Part shown: piece after piece, positions 35,276-47,600 of the stretch
Position numbering within the stretch: position 1 is the first letter of the stretch
How the letters are laid out: each line of letters opens with the position of its first letter
Source: Apostichopus japonicus
Lineage: Eukaryota; Echinodermata; Holothuroidea; Aspidochirotida; Stichopodidae
Reading direction: 5' to 3'
Assembly: GCF_037975245.1 (NCBI RefSeq)
Contig: NC_092568.1
Coordinates: 15,519,001 to 15,583,000, forward strand
DNA: 64,000 bases
The notes under the pieces: generated by a model
The model's database searches: none
Seen by the model: the letters and a program-made list of their open reading frames with translations, nothing else
What the model was told of the DNA's origin: nothing
Position numbers and translations under genes: made by a program

Positions 35276-37490
35276 GATCTACTTTTGCAATCCCTTGTCA
35301 TTTTTATTTTAAAAACTGAATTTCCATGTGTGTCACAAAGCTAGTGAAGCATTAATACTAACCGTCGGACGAAAGCTGTCTACAGGAGGTACCATACTTC
35401 ATCAAGCTAAACTGATATTAATTGGGAATATATCACATTACCCTCCCAGTCCTCCGCTTCAATCGTCCGTTCCTCTCTGTCCCTTTCTCGGCTTCTACGT
35501 CGATTTACGATTTGTCTATTGTTCGCATTACCATCAGTAACATGTATAAACTCTATATATGCAAAGAGGTTGATAGTGGATCATGGTGAGCAATTAAAAA
35601 CTCGAGGGGAGCATATATCCAACAACGGTTTACATAAGACCAACGGTTTACATAAGACAAGTATGACGAGAAGTATGACGAAAAATTGCGTTTTGTTGCT
35701 GATGTATGCTCCTAAAGTTATTGTGGGGGAAGGAGACCGGCGAACACTCTCATCAGTCTGTTCTTATACAAGTACTAATGACACAAGTCACAACCTGAAG
35801 TTGACGATGACGTCACGAAACAAGCTGGAACATGTGTGGTACAAGACTATAACGCGAAATTAGCTGCTGACATACGGAAGCCTATAACTGCCATTGTATC
35901 GTAGAGAAATAAAACCAAATTTGTACTTATTACACGATGTAATGTCACCAAAATAGCCTATCGCTATTTCTTTTGTTGAAAAAGTTATCGTTCCTGCCTT
36001 CTTGCTGTGCTTCGAAATGCCAAATAGTAAAAAAATTTAGCCAGAACACTTGAATATAGATGGTTGCGACGAACACTTGAGAAGGTAATATATCAAGGCT
36101 GAATTGTGGAGTAAGGGACTGCCATTGTGACTGTGATATCATAGCGCAACTAGCTATGGATTGCCGTCCTGGGGTTAGTGTACAACGGGAGAAGGTGTTC
36201 CCCTTCCATTAAGATTTTATGTATAAGTCAGTGTGCTGAAATGTGAAATGATGCGTTTTTTGCAACTTACAAAGAACAATTTCAGAGAAACTTCAATATC
36301 CCATGTGATAGCCGTATAAATATTTTTTTTAAATATTGTTGAATATGATCAATCTTTTAAAGATCTTGTTATTTACACAACAAACATAATATCATCTCCA
36401 TCTTGCGGGGGGGGGGGGAGGAGGGGGTCACCCTACTGTAAATCATATTAGCATGTGTCAGTCACGTGATACTTAATGGTCACTATATGTTGAGGCAGTA
36501 TAGCTGAGTACTTTGTTCATAAATTCCCAAACTGGCATAGGTTAAGTTTTGAGAATTTTGCAGCTGACTTAGTTCTTTTAATTTATTTGATGATTTACCA
36601 AGCTTTTCGTTAATTTATTCTGTACATGCCATGGTGCCTTTCTCTTGTCTGTATGCCTAACGTGTACGTCTACAATATTTTAATGATGCATTCACTTTAT
36701 CATTTGAACAACAGTTGAAGATAAGTCCTAATTTCAAATATGTTTGCGAGGTAACTTGTAAATATAGTTGCATGCGCCGGTTTGTGGTTGCACCTTATGG
36801 GAAGTGCCCGGGGCACGTGGTTGTGGTGCACTGCGGTTCCACAGGAGAGATTGATGGAGTTGTGCACACTTCGGTGTGTAGGTGTGATAAATTAACAATG
36901 ACCAGGGATAAGTTGTACACGCTATTGTACACTCTTTGGGGGTGTGAATAGCGGTCTAAATGCTGGTTAATATTAATAATAATGTTTACCTTCAATGTAT
37001 TTATTAAAGTTAATTTTAATGGTTTGTTGACTTATATTTATAATTATTTTCTTGGGGGGCGATCAGAACCGCCCCTTTGTAATACACTGCGGCAAATTAA
37101 TGATATTGAAAACTTCAATATATTTTGTTCAGCATTGGCAAAGTCAGATATTTTAAAAATATATTATAAATAGTGCCTGAAGTAAGGGGAAATATTAAGC
37201 AAATAAAGTTAAATGCTCTTCGCGTTCGTTTTCATTAGTGCACCCGTTTATCACATAGACAAATGATGAATGGTTGATTATCTGTGAGGAGATGGTGCAT
37301 GTCCTCTTCGGTTGTATTTTCGTGTTATCTCGCAATACACGTAGGCGTGTTGATATAATACAGTGAACATATATATATTTATCAATGAAGTCTGAAACTG
37401 GGCTCGTAAGTAGTCTCTATAACTGGGGTATTGGATCACACCGCACCGATAGGCGCTAGCTAAGCCACCGCTTGCCAATATCATCATTTA
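35276..37490. other. Intergenic region, no gene seen
   Basis: No repeat family or coding exon is recognisable apart from short poly-G (about 36408) and a small direct repeat ('ggtttacataagac' at 35630-35660). Open frames of 60-114 codons here match nothing I know and lack splice or codon support. Confidence 0.5.
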
Positions 37491-37504
37491 GCCATATCAT
37501 CATT

Positions 37505-37600
37505 TAGCCAGCGTATTAATACCACAACGCTGTTCGAGACCGTTTCTTCAGCTTTCCAGTATCACAGCAGTACGCCGTGGAGACAGGAGAAGCACTGCAG
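37505..37600 (+). other. Possible untranslated first exon of the ankyrin/PARP-like gene
   Basis: 'agaagcactgcag|gtaagctatg' is a strong 5' splice donor at 37600/37601 in a GC-richer stretch, with no long open frame. The first coding exon (41536) starts directly after a splice acceptor, two bases before its ATG, so an upstream non-coding exon must exist. This is the best candidate I see. The start coordinate is arbitrary and the link is unproven. Confidence 0.3.
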
Positions 37601-37885
37601 GTAAGCTATGTGAACGTTTGAGAACCATTTGTAAACAGCAGGCCTAACCTCCTTTGAAATCGTTGATTCAATGTTGATAGCGGCAGCCACACTTAGTAAT
37701 GTAGGCTTAGGGTATATCGGCCCCTAGATATTTTGTTAATAATATTTACTACAACAGCCGAATCCATGAGTTATAGCAAGCAGAGGACTAGAACAGCGAA
37801 ACGGCAAAGTGGAGTAATTGATCATGTAACTAAAGGCTGATTGCTACAACATTAGGACACTTTTCAAAGAGCTCGAGGTCTAGTT

Positions 37886-38515
37886 GTAATAGTATAGTAA
37901 AGGCTTCATAATTGACGCACCTTCGTAATTGACACACCTTCAAATATTACTGGCAACGATAGAGCAGGCAACTTACACTTTTTGCAGCGAAGCAGAGTCA
38001 CATATTTCATGAGTTTGAATCCATTTCAGCCATGTGCTGATCATTTTTTTTTTAAGCTTTCAACACCCCTCCCCCCAATTTTGCACATATTTTTGGGATT
38101 TGGAAATCTTACTCCCTAAAAATAACCAATATTACCACAGCGTGATACCACTACTCTCTGGGACCTGACCTGTCTGAGCTTAGGGGCTCAGAGCATAGCA
38201 AACAGCATTCAAAGTCAATTGATGTATACTTACACAAAAGTTAAAGTAAGCTTATCGAGGAATGTGTCAATTTAGGGGTATGAAAGAACTTGACACGGCA
38301 GACATTTTGTGGTCAAGTTCTGCTCAATTGTACGTTGCATCTGCACAAAACAATAAATATTTTGAGTTCATTACATTTCTGAGAAACCACACATATGAAA
38401 AACGCATACAGTTGAGTTGAATTTTTCCTTGATAGACATCGTTGATCAAATCCTCAAGTGCGTCAATTATGAGCCCACCATGCTACTGTAATAAGAAGGG
38501 CTTCAAGTGCATGTT
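37886..38515. mobile_element. MITE-like inverted-repeat element in the putative first intron
   Basis: 'ggcttcataattgacgcac' near 37905 is mirrored near 38460 as 'gtgcgtcaattatgagccc', with weaker similarity outward ('atagta' against 'acagtag'). The element would be about 0.6 kb with no coding sequence. Boundaries and target duplication were not resolved. Confidence 0.4.
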
Positions 38516-41500
38516 GAGGAAAAAACTAGACATTTATAAATATATGTGCTAGATAATGTCTATTCCAAACTCATAACCCATATCATTATGAATTTTACCA
38601 AAATGACTTTGAAATATATGAAGTGCAACCGTCGTCATTGCCAATTTGAAGAACGGCCATTTTGTCTTATTGCATGACGTATATATTTAGCCTAATCCCC
38701 AAAACAACTGTTTGGTATATGATAGCAGTCGCTATACCTTTTAGTGATGATAGTCGTAATCGATTAATCGCCAGTTGTAGCGATTACACTTTGGAAGTTT
38801 GATTAAACGCCCTCAAAATCTAAGTTGTGATAACTCAACTACAACTTATAAGGTAGCAGTACACATAATCTGCTTTCAAAAACTAGCCTAACCAATAAAA
38901 AACAACACTAAAGCAGTTTGTCAGCAAATATCGCAAAAGTATACAGGTTCTCACAATGCTACATATGTCATAGAATAAGACATAATAATGACAACTCACA
39001 TGCTCTACATTATTCAGATAGTTATTTTGAATGTTTAGCAGATTGTGTGGCAAGGAATCACAAAGCCAACTGGCTATCTGGTTCATGTTAAAAAAATACT
39101 TGTTGCTCATCCCATGTGCCCACTCTGGAAAAGTTGATACACACATTTAGTTAGATATGGAGATTGCATTGATACTGTAATGTAAAAAGAATAACTCTGC
39201 AAGCTACTGTACAGTAAATCAATTGTATATCACTGATACCTTAGTTACTGTATGCTGGCATTTAATATATAGAGTTTTAACACATCGATCTACCTGAGTG
39301 TTGTATCTTAACAAAAAATAGCATGCAACATGGTGACATCTATTTAGACGTGTTACCGTGAAAGATGTGGATTTTGACTCTGTTTGATCTGCAAGCTATT
39401 GTTCAAGTGGTTGGCCATTACACTGAAGCAGGTACTGTATATACACTGTACTCAACCTGACTGTAAAGCACTCTTGGTTAGGGAAACACCAGTGAAACCT
39501 ATAGTGCAGTCAAAATTTATGAAAATTGTCATTAGTCTATATAGTGCACTTATCATTAAATGATCAAGGGTTCTTGATTCAGCTTGCATTGCGTGGCTGG
39601 TAGTGTGTCTATCTCTAATACAACATTGATGACTATGATTTTCATCTGTCTGAAAGGAAGAGGATTCTATTAACAAGCAAACAGAGTACTCAGTTACAGA
39701 GTAAACTGTTTTGTGAAAAAAGAAGAAAATTATGAAATATTTCCCAAGCTCTTTCATACTGCAGTCTAAATATGTAAGAATCAGGACTGTACTGTCCATG
39801 GCTTGAGGCTTGCAAGCTCAAATTTGGTAGCTGTTTCCTACTTGCATTCTTGTTTGCAGCATGGTTGTTGTTCTACAGTTTTTCACTTGTAGGCCAAGAA
39901 GTCAAATGTCTTTTCCAACAACAACTGTTATTCGTTGAATTAATGTCAAAGAACCTCACAAGACTAGCATATTGCAATATAAACTACTGTTCAAACTACT
40001 GTACATACACAATGATAAAAGAACAATTATAGGCCATTGTATCATGTAATATTTGAACCTTCATTTTCACTATAAATGTTATGAATTTAGACAGTTTCTG
40101 ATTTTTTATTGAGTGGTTCATTTGTATTTTACTGTGCAACATTGGCAACTAACAACTTCATAGGATATGGCTGGAGGTAGTTACTGTAATTTATGCTTGA
40201 ATTTTTTAATCAACATGGCATTAATAGAAATTTACATAAATTAATGGAAATAGGTCAGAACAGACCAGGGTTGTGATTACTTTCCCACTGACCTTTGGAT
40301 GGAGAAAATGGAAATATACTCAACTGAATCTCAAATGGCATCTACTGTAGGTAAATATTTTACCATAGATTAGAACAAGAGTTTCTCAAAGTGACTACAA
40401 CACTTGGTAACCTTTTAGCACTGTTCTCCCTTGGTGACAGGTCCATTCCAGTCTACCACCCTCCTACGACGCAAAGTATGTAGAACATAATGAGAGTACA
40501 GAAATCTAAACAATTCCTACCTTTGGTAGAGCATAGGAACCTTATTCAAGATTCTTTCAAGATGCTTTTGGAGGGCATGGTTTCATGAGAAGAAAGTAGG
40601 CCAGAATGTGCCAGTCACAGAGGGAGGACAGTTCATCATTAGTAAATATCTAAAGTAGGTCAGTTTTGGACTTTTGGAGTTATTTGCCACTAAAGCCATG
40701 ATCAAAGTTGTGACAGTTGTTGTTGTGTATTAGCTACAGTAGTTTACACTTGTCATTTGATTTTTTTCTGCAGTCTACCTGTACATTGTACCATGTGTTT
40801 ATGGAACATTTTTTTTCTGATATTAACATGAACGGTTATATCTAGATATGCTTGCCAATTTTCAACTACAATTTCAATGTACGCTTACTGTGCAATGAAA
40901 GTTTGCTACACAGCCAAATGCTATAGGGCATACACTGTGTTAGTGAGTTGGGATTTAGCATGTCCCTATCAAGAAAACAGTATTAGCAAAATGTTGTGCT
41001 ACAGCCATTTATTATTTGATTTGAGCCCCATGTTGGTTTTTTACATGACCATAAACAGTTGTTCCTAAATACAATTTTGTTTTTAAGTTGAATATATTTC
41101 TCCCTTTCTCTTATTGTATGCAAGTGGAATAATGTTGTGTTCTGAGTTCTGACCTGTTGTGTGTTTTGCACAAACATTTTTGTTTTTAAAGAAAATGTTG
41201 CCCTTCATTGGTACTATACAGTAACAACTCTGAAGTCTGTGAGGTCCAAAACATTTTGCTATTATTATTTTCTTTTCTCGAAATTTATGCAGCTAATGTA
41301 GACCTAACCTTTAGCTAGGCCAATACTTTTGGAGAACTTGGGAAAAAATTGAAAATTTAGATTAATTTCTTCTGTACAAAGCAAGAAGATTCAGGCTGTA
41401 TAGCTATGTTTAAAATATTACAAAGTTGAATCAAGCACGCAAACTCAGTTCATGTAGTCAGACAGGAAACAGTACACTTGGTTGCCGATTAAGAAAAGTG

Positions 41501-41537
41501 ACTTGATACTAATTATCCAGTCTGTTTCTTCTCAGAA

Positions 41538-41676
41538 ATGAAGCGTAAATCCTCGTCAGCGGTTTCAACAGTCCCAGCAAAGCAGAGAAAAACTGGTAAA
41601 GGGACTGGTAAAGGGACTGCTGCAAAGAAATCACCAGTTAAAACCCCTAAGAAAGCTGCTCCTAAGACTAAGAAAG
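41538..41676 (+). CDS. Coding exon 1: start and basic tail
   Basis: The ATG lies two bases after the acceptor ttcttctcag (41535). It encodes MKRKSSSAVSTVPAKQRK, then GKGT repeats and SPVKTPKK. The donor is AAAG|gtttgt, phase 1. Confidence 0.85.
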
Positions 41677-44600
41677 GTTTGTTAATACTTAAGCTTAAAT
41701 AGCTGTTATCGTTGTGAAGTAAAACATACATAGTTCTACGTAGGAGACTGAAGTTTTGCATGAGAGCTTATAAGACGGGTACAGTGTAGAAATCATCAGG
41801 GATTGCTGTATGGATTAATTTCATGAATTTGGAATTACATTATAAATTATGTCTTTCTGACAATTGGCCCCACTCACAGGGATATTTCTTTGGACTTCTT
41901 CACTACATCTGCTGTAGCCCAATAATCCGTATGCCAAAGTGGTTGGATAGTTTAGGAAGTCTATTACTTCCTCCCAACCACACAAGACATCTGCTGTTAA
42001 GTTTCAACAACATGGCTGTTTCCAGTTCTCTCATGAATTGTTACTCAAGTAACCCAATCATATAGATAAAAGTTCCAAACACCATGGGATGAGAACCGTA
42101 AAGGCTCACCCTGAGGAACACATATCTCTGTGGCTCACAGCTGATCTGCAAACTGCACCTGATGAGGCAATCATGACATTAATGAGAAAGTTTGAACACC
42201 AGTGGGATTAGAACCATAAAGGCTCACCCTCAGGAACACATATCTCTGTGGGCACAACTGATCTACAGGTACTAATGACAATAATGAACACGTTCAACAC
42301 CATGGTGGATTAAAACCAAAAGGCTCACCCTCAGGAACCCATATATCTGTGGTTTGTATATTGCACAACTGATCTACAGGTACTGGTATGCAAATTCCAG
42401 TAGTCTTCAACCAATCAGGAAAATTCCTCATCCATCACTTCTCCTCAGTGAGTATCTGCATAACTCACTCTTAGTCATTAATTTACCCTATTATAGAATT
42501 ACATTTCTTCAGATCTCATGGAAACAGTTTCATATTCTTTCTTCATATTCTAATTGTTCTGATAAACAGATACATTATTTCTTTACTTAACAGTCCAAAA
42601 GAAGCCACCAGCAAAGAAAGTTGAAAAAAAGAAGCCAGTCCCAAGAAAGAAAACCCAGAACAAGAAAAAAGCATCGCCAAAGAAGAAAGGAGCTAAAACT
42701 GCATCACCGAAAAAGAAGGGAGGAGTGAAAAATGCATCACCAAAAAAGAAAAATCCAACAAAGAAAGGTGTGTTCAAAGTCAGTAATTTATAGTGTGTTT
42801 GCATTTGGTCAGCAATCATACCAAACCTACCTAGTACTTCTCAAAATGTGATAGCAATAAATTAATCTAAGACAACAGATAAATGTTAATCAATGACTTA
42901 TTTAATAATGATCTTGCAATTTCATATCATTTTTTTGTCCAGACACATTTCATATATTCTGTAAAAATATGTTAAGCACAAACTTGAAATTGTTTCCAAA
43001 TTTCCCACTTTTAATTTTGCTACCTGAACTGTATCAATATCATGTGCAGCTAAAGACAGAGACTGTTGTATGATTTTGGAAATATACAGTAATAGACATA
43101 ATCAAACTTGATTCAAGAAGCTGCTCTAAGTTGCTCTCTACATCTAGACAGAGATGTTCTTCTGTCTATGCTCAGTTTAGATATAGTATTTAGTAGTTAA
43201 TAGTATGTCCTTTTTTTTTTAAATCTCAGTAGGTACTACTATGTATTGATACATTGTAATGCTGGAAGGCAACATTGTGTTTTTGCTTCTGCTGATAGAT
43301 CCCTTGGGCATTCTTTTGAAATTTTGTCACTGTGTACTACATTGGAATTGTTTACGAAAGGTACCTATTTTGTTTAACCTAAACCATTTCAGGCACATGA
43401 GGCTCTCACACAATATATAATACAATTGTGAAATCATACAGTAGTAAGTTTGAAAGTTCTCCTACCAGTCTGAGTTCTGTTTGTTGGGGATTGGCTTGAA
43501 GGTAATAAGGCTTTATCTTGCTAATGTTGTCGTTGAGTTGATTGTGCAGTATTTGTTATTTCACAACTGGTGCATGAAAACGTCTGCTAACAAACATGCC
43601 TTATATAACTTCCACCCACCATACCTGGCAATGCCTTTACTGCTGACACACTGGGCATCAAAGTACAAGCTCATCAGTAATATTGAGATTCTGCAGTATT
43701 AAACTTCTCTATGGTGCTTACCTAAAGTTGTGGTCAGTACTGTAAGTCAATCTTTCAATGCACAACATCTGCATTGCCGAGTTCTTTCTGGTAAGTAGAT
43801 TCACAGAGACTTTGCTCATAACAGTTACTTCTTCAGAAGACTATACAATTTACCATGCACTTCTACTAGTTTAAACAAAGTGACTTGTCATCATTTTGCT
43901 TTTGTATCTATAACACAAGGCTATTTTGTTTTTATTGAAGGGCAAACTGGCTCAAAAAAGGCTACAAGCACTGCCAAAGGTGCTCAGAAGGATGGAAAGA
44001 AGAAACCAGCTGTCCATCCAAATGACAAGCTAACTCCCAACCTTGCCATTGAGATTGCCAAAAAAGATCTGATGTTTGAAGAAAAGTAAGTGTTTTTTTG
44101 TTGAGGTGTAATACAATGCATACAAGCTTTAATGTTGATATAGTTCTTGGCAAGTGATCCAAACACAAAGGAAACAGCCACTGGCCTTACCCTTGGATGG
44201 TGCTCATACGATGAGGATTTGGGGAATAGATACAACATTGTACAGTCTGGTTGGATGGTAGAGAAGAGTACTATATATGACCAGATTGCCTCAAATATAC
44301 GCAAATAATTTTTAAGCAGGGTAATGAAAAACCATCAAATGAACAAGGTAGCCTATTCTTATCTACAGTCCATCGGGTACAAGCAATGCAATGAGGTAAT
44401 GCCAGCAATAATAATTTACATGAACAGATACTTATTCAGAGTTTCAGACAATCAGGATGTAGACAGATTAACTAAGTAGAAGACCTGAAAATGAAACATT
44501 ACAAACAAAGAATCATGATGACACTGATCAGAAAGAATCTTGGAACAAACATTGGTGAACAAACTTCATGTAACTCGTAAAACTTCTCTCATGATTGACC

Positions 44601-47600
44601 TAGCTGGAAGTAGTGGCAGGGACTATTGTAGATACACAAATGAGAGGGTAAAATATATGATGAGTGATGTCATCAAATATATTTTAACTTTACCCTGTGA
44701 AACAAAGTTTGCTAGTCGTTGATTAAGAATATTCAACTAAGCAAAATCTTATGAACACTGTACTAAAGTACTTATGACTAGTCACAGCAAATGTCTTAGA
44801 GATGAGACAAACTCATCAAACAAGAATAATTAAATAGTTTTGACAGTGATTGCTGTAATTGTAACAGAAAATACATTTTTATAAAAAGAAGTTACTGCTG
44901 GTTTGAAGCACATTAGAAGGCAAGCAAAATCCTAGCCCTTATACTTATCTTTACAACATCTATATACTACAGTGCAACCTTGTATACTTCTGGTGAGCTT
45001 AAGCCATCCCCTCAAGTGATATCCCCCCCCCCCTGCCCAACACTCCAGCAGACAGAATATTACAAAAAATGCTAGTGTCCAAAATATACAGCATAAATGT
45101 ACGGCATAACCTCAACTGTTGAAAATGCTTCAAACTTGTTTAAACATTTGCAAACTATAGCACCATTTTGCATCAAAGCACCCTCCATTTCACTAAGATT
45201 TCTCAAAGGGGAGGGCCACCACTCCCCTTAGACCCCTCTCCAGTATGAAATTTTGTTAGCCCCCCCCCAGTACAAATTGGTACTTATGAGTTTAGTCCTA
45301 TGCTAGAATAAAAGTCTTTGAATATTTGGTTTGCATGAACGCTTTCCGTTATAATTAGAGCAGAAATCGGGAATGTGGGAACAAGTAGCTAAAAGCAGGC
45401 TGGCAGCTCATATCTGACTTCAGATTTCAACAATGATTGTGTCATCCTTGTAAAATATGGTATTTTAATGTTGATGTATCTCTTTTACTTTAAGGAATGG
45501 AGCAGGCGCCCTTGAACTGTCTGGACTAGGGAAGGCAAAGACTGCCATCCAGGCTGTTCTGACCAATAATATGCCCCTCTTACAGAAGTTGATCAAGAAT
45601 ACAAAGGAGGTTCCTACTCTCTTTATGCGAAGGAGTGTGGACATTGCTGATGATGCTCTTTGTACTGCAATGAAAATGAAGAACAAAGCTGCTGTTCAGT
45701 TGCTCTTGAAAGAGTTAGATGATATTCAGCATGGAAAGGCAAGGATGACCCTAGGCAGACCATCCCTGCAGAAAGAAAATACTGGCAGGTCAGAATAGGA
45801 GGTTTACAAGACAATGCTTGTTATTGATAGTATGTGTAGCTGAATGAGGAAAAGTAAAATGCTTTGGGTTCCTGGCAGATACTACAAGGATGATGATGCT
45901 GCTTGATTAAATGTGATTGCTTGTAAAATGACAAGGATAACCAGTGCTAAACTTTATACATAAAAAAATCTAGTTTTCTAATCTTTTTGTTGCCTACTTG
46001 CAGAAACACAGTGAAGCTATGCTTTCTGTTGTGTGTGTGTTTTTGTGAAGGCAAGCTAGTAAACACAATGCCTGAAATATGTGAAAACATAAGAATAAAA
46101 TCACAAGAAGGGCAACTTTTACTTAGCTCAAACATACAATGTGGTTCCCATGTATTTTAATGGATATTCCAGGGTAGGATGAAGGTAACGTCTTAAACAG
46201 AAACATTCCACACTGATATTTGAAAACTCCCTTTCAATATCATTTCCCTAAACTGGAATGACAGTTGATTGAATGTAGTTTATTTCGACTTTCTAAACCC
46301 AGTGGAATACAGTAGTTGGTCTTAGATGTCATGGAAGTTGTTTTCAAAAGCTTTACTTTTGTATAATAAGTTTCTTGTTGATATATCCTTGAAATCTGAT
46401 GCATTTTTAAATGTTTGCATAGTAAAAAATGAAAATTATTTCATTTAGAAATATTAGCTTCCTCTCTGGATAAATCAGCTAAATATTTAAGGAAAAACAA
46501 GAACATGTGCAGCTGAGTTGCCATGATGATGCCATTCACTCTGCAGTTACCAGATACATCCACAAAATATTACCTCACATATTTACAAAATGACAGCTCC
46601 CAGGCATGACCTTTAAGCTAGGATCTCTCCCAAATAATACAAGATATCTTTTCTGTTTTGGTGAGTTGTCTTTCACAAAGATCTCTATCATGAAAGCCTA
46701 TCATGGATGGATTTGTGTTCCCTTGAAGAAATCAACCTCAGCCATTTTTTCCCTGTACATCAAGAATATATTGGGGTCAATGGTCACTAGAGGTCAGCCG
46801 AAGTCGATGTGTCTAAATGTTGTTAACTCAAACCTAGACAGACATCACTCATGGCATGTAGGTGACAAAACTAGAAAGTCTAGTAAACCTGATATTAATT
46901 CACTCATGTATATTCCTCCTGTAGTTGGGAAAAAGGTTCTCCTTTTAGAAAATCGTACTAAATTTATTCATGCTAAAACCTAATCATTAATCCTTTATGT
47001 AGAGTGCTTTCATTGTACCACTCCATGTTGTTAAAGCATTACAAGAACAGTCATGTGGTGTATTTGGCATACAATGGTAAGTTCCTTGTAGGCAGTTTTG
47101 GGATCCAGTGATTTTGAATACATTTACAGTAGTATTTCTCTGCCTTTCAGTTTTCAGAATTATATTATTCTTGGACATTAAACAGAGAGATGTTCAGTCT
47201 TTATGTAGATCTGTTTCTTTGTAAAGTACTTTCTATTGGGAATTATTTTCGATGACAAACTTCGATGACTCTTCTTCATTTATTACAGATACAACTATCG
47301 GAGTTTAGGACATGCTGTTCGAGCAATCAATGTGGCTAGAGGTGGTAGAGAGGGGAATGATGCCTTTACTAAGGTTTGTAAGAATAGACCCTTTGTGCAT
47401 AACATATTCCATTATTTGGAAAATAGAGTCTATCTGAAAAGTTGTTTTCTGCCTAGGCAGAAATTAAACAAATTGTTTTATTGTAATTATTTATAAAGTG
47501 CAGTCCTTTGTTATGCATGATTAAAATTAATTGGAAATGAGAAAAGAGACCCAAACCTGTAATTGAAGTAACAGTGAAGTTCCAATTTGCCTCAAGGTTG

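Noticed and set aside
39452-39799. 115-codon minus-strand open frame
   Set aside because: There is no recognisable domain. It lies in AT-rich sequence upstream of the plus-strand gene's coding start and has no splice or neighbour support.
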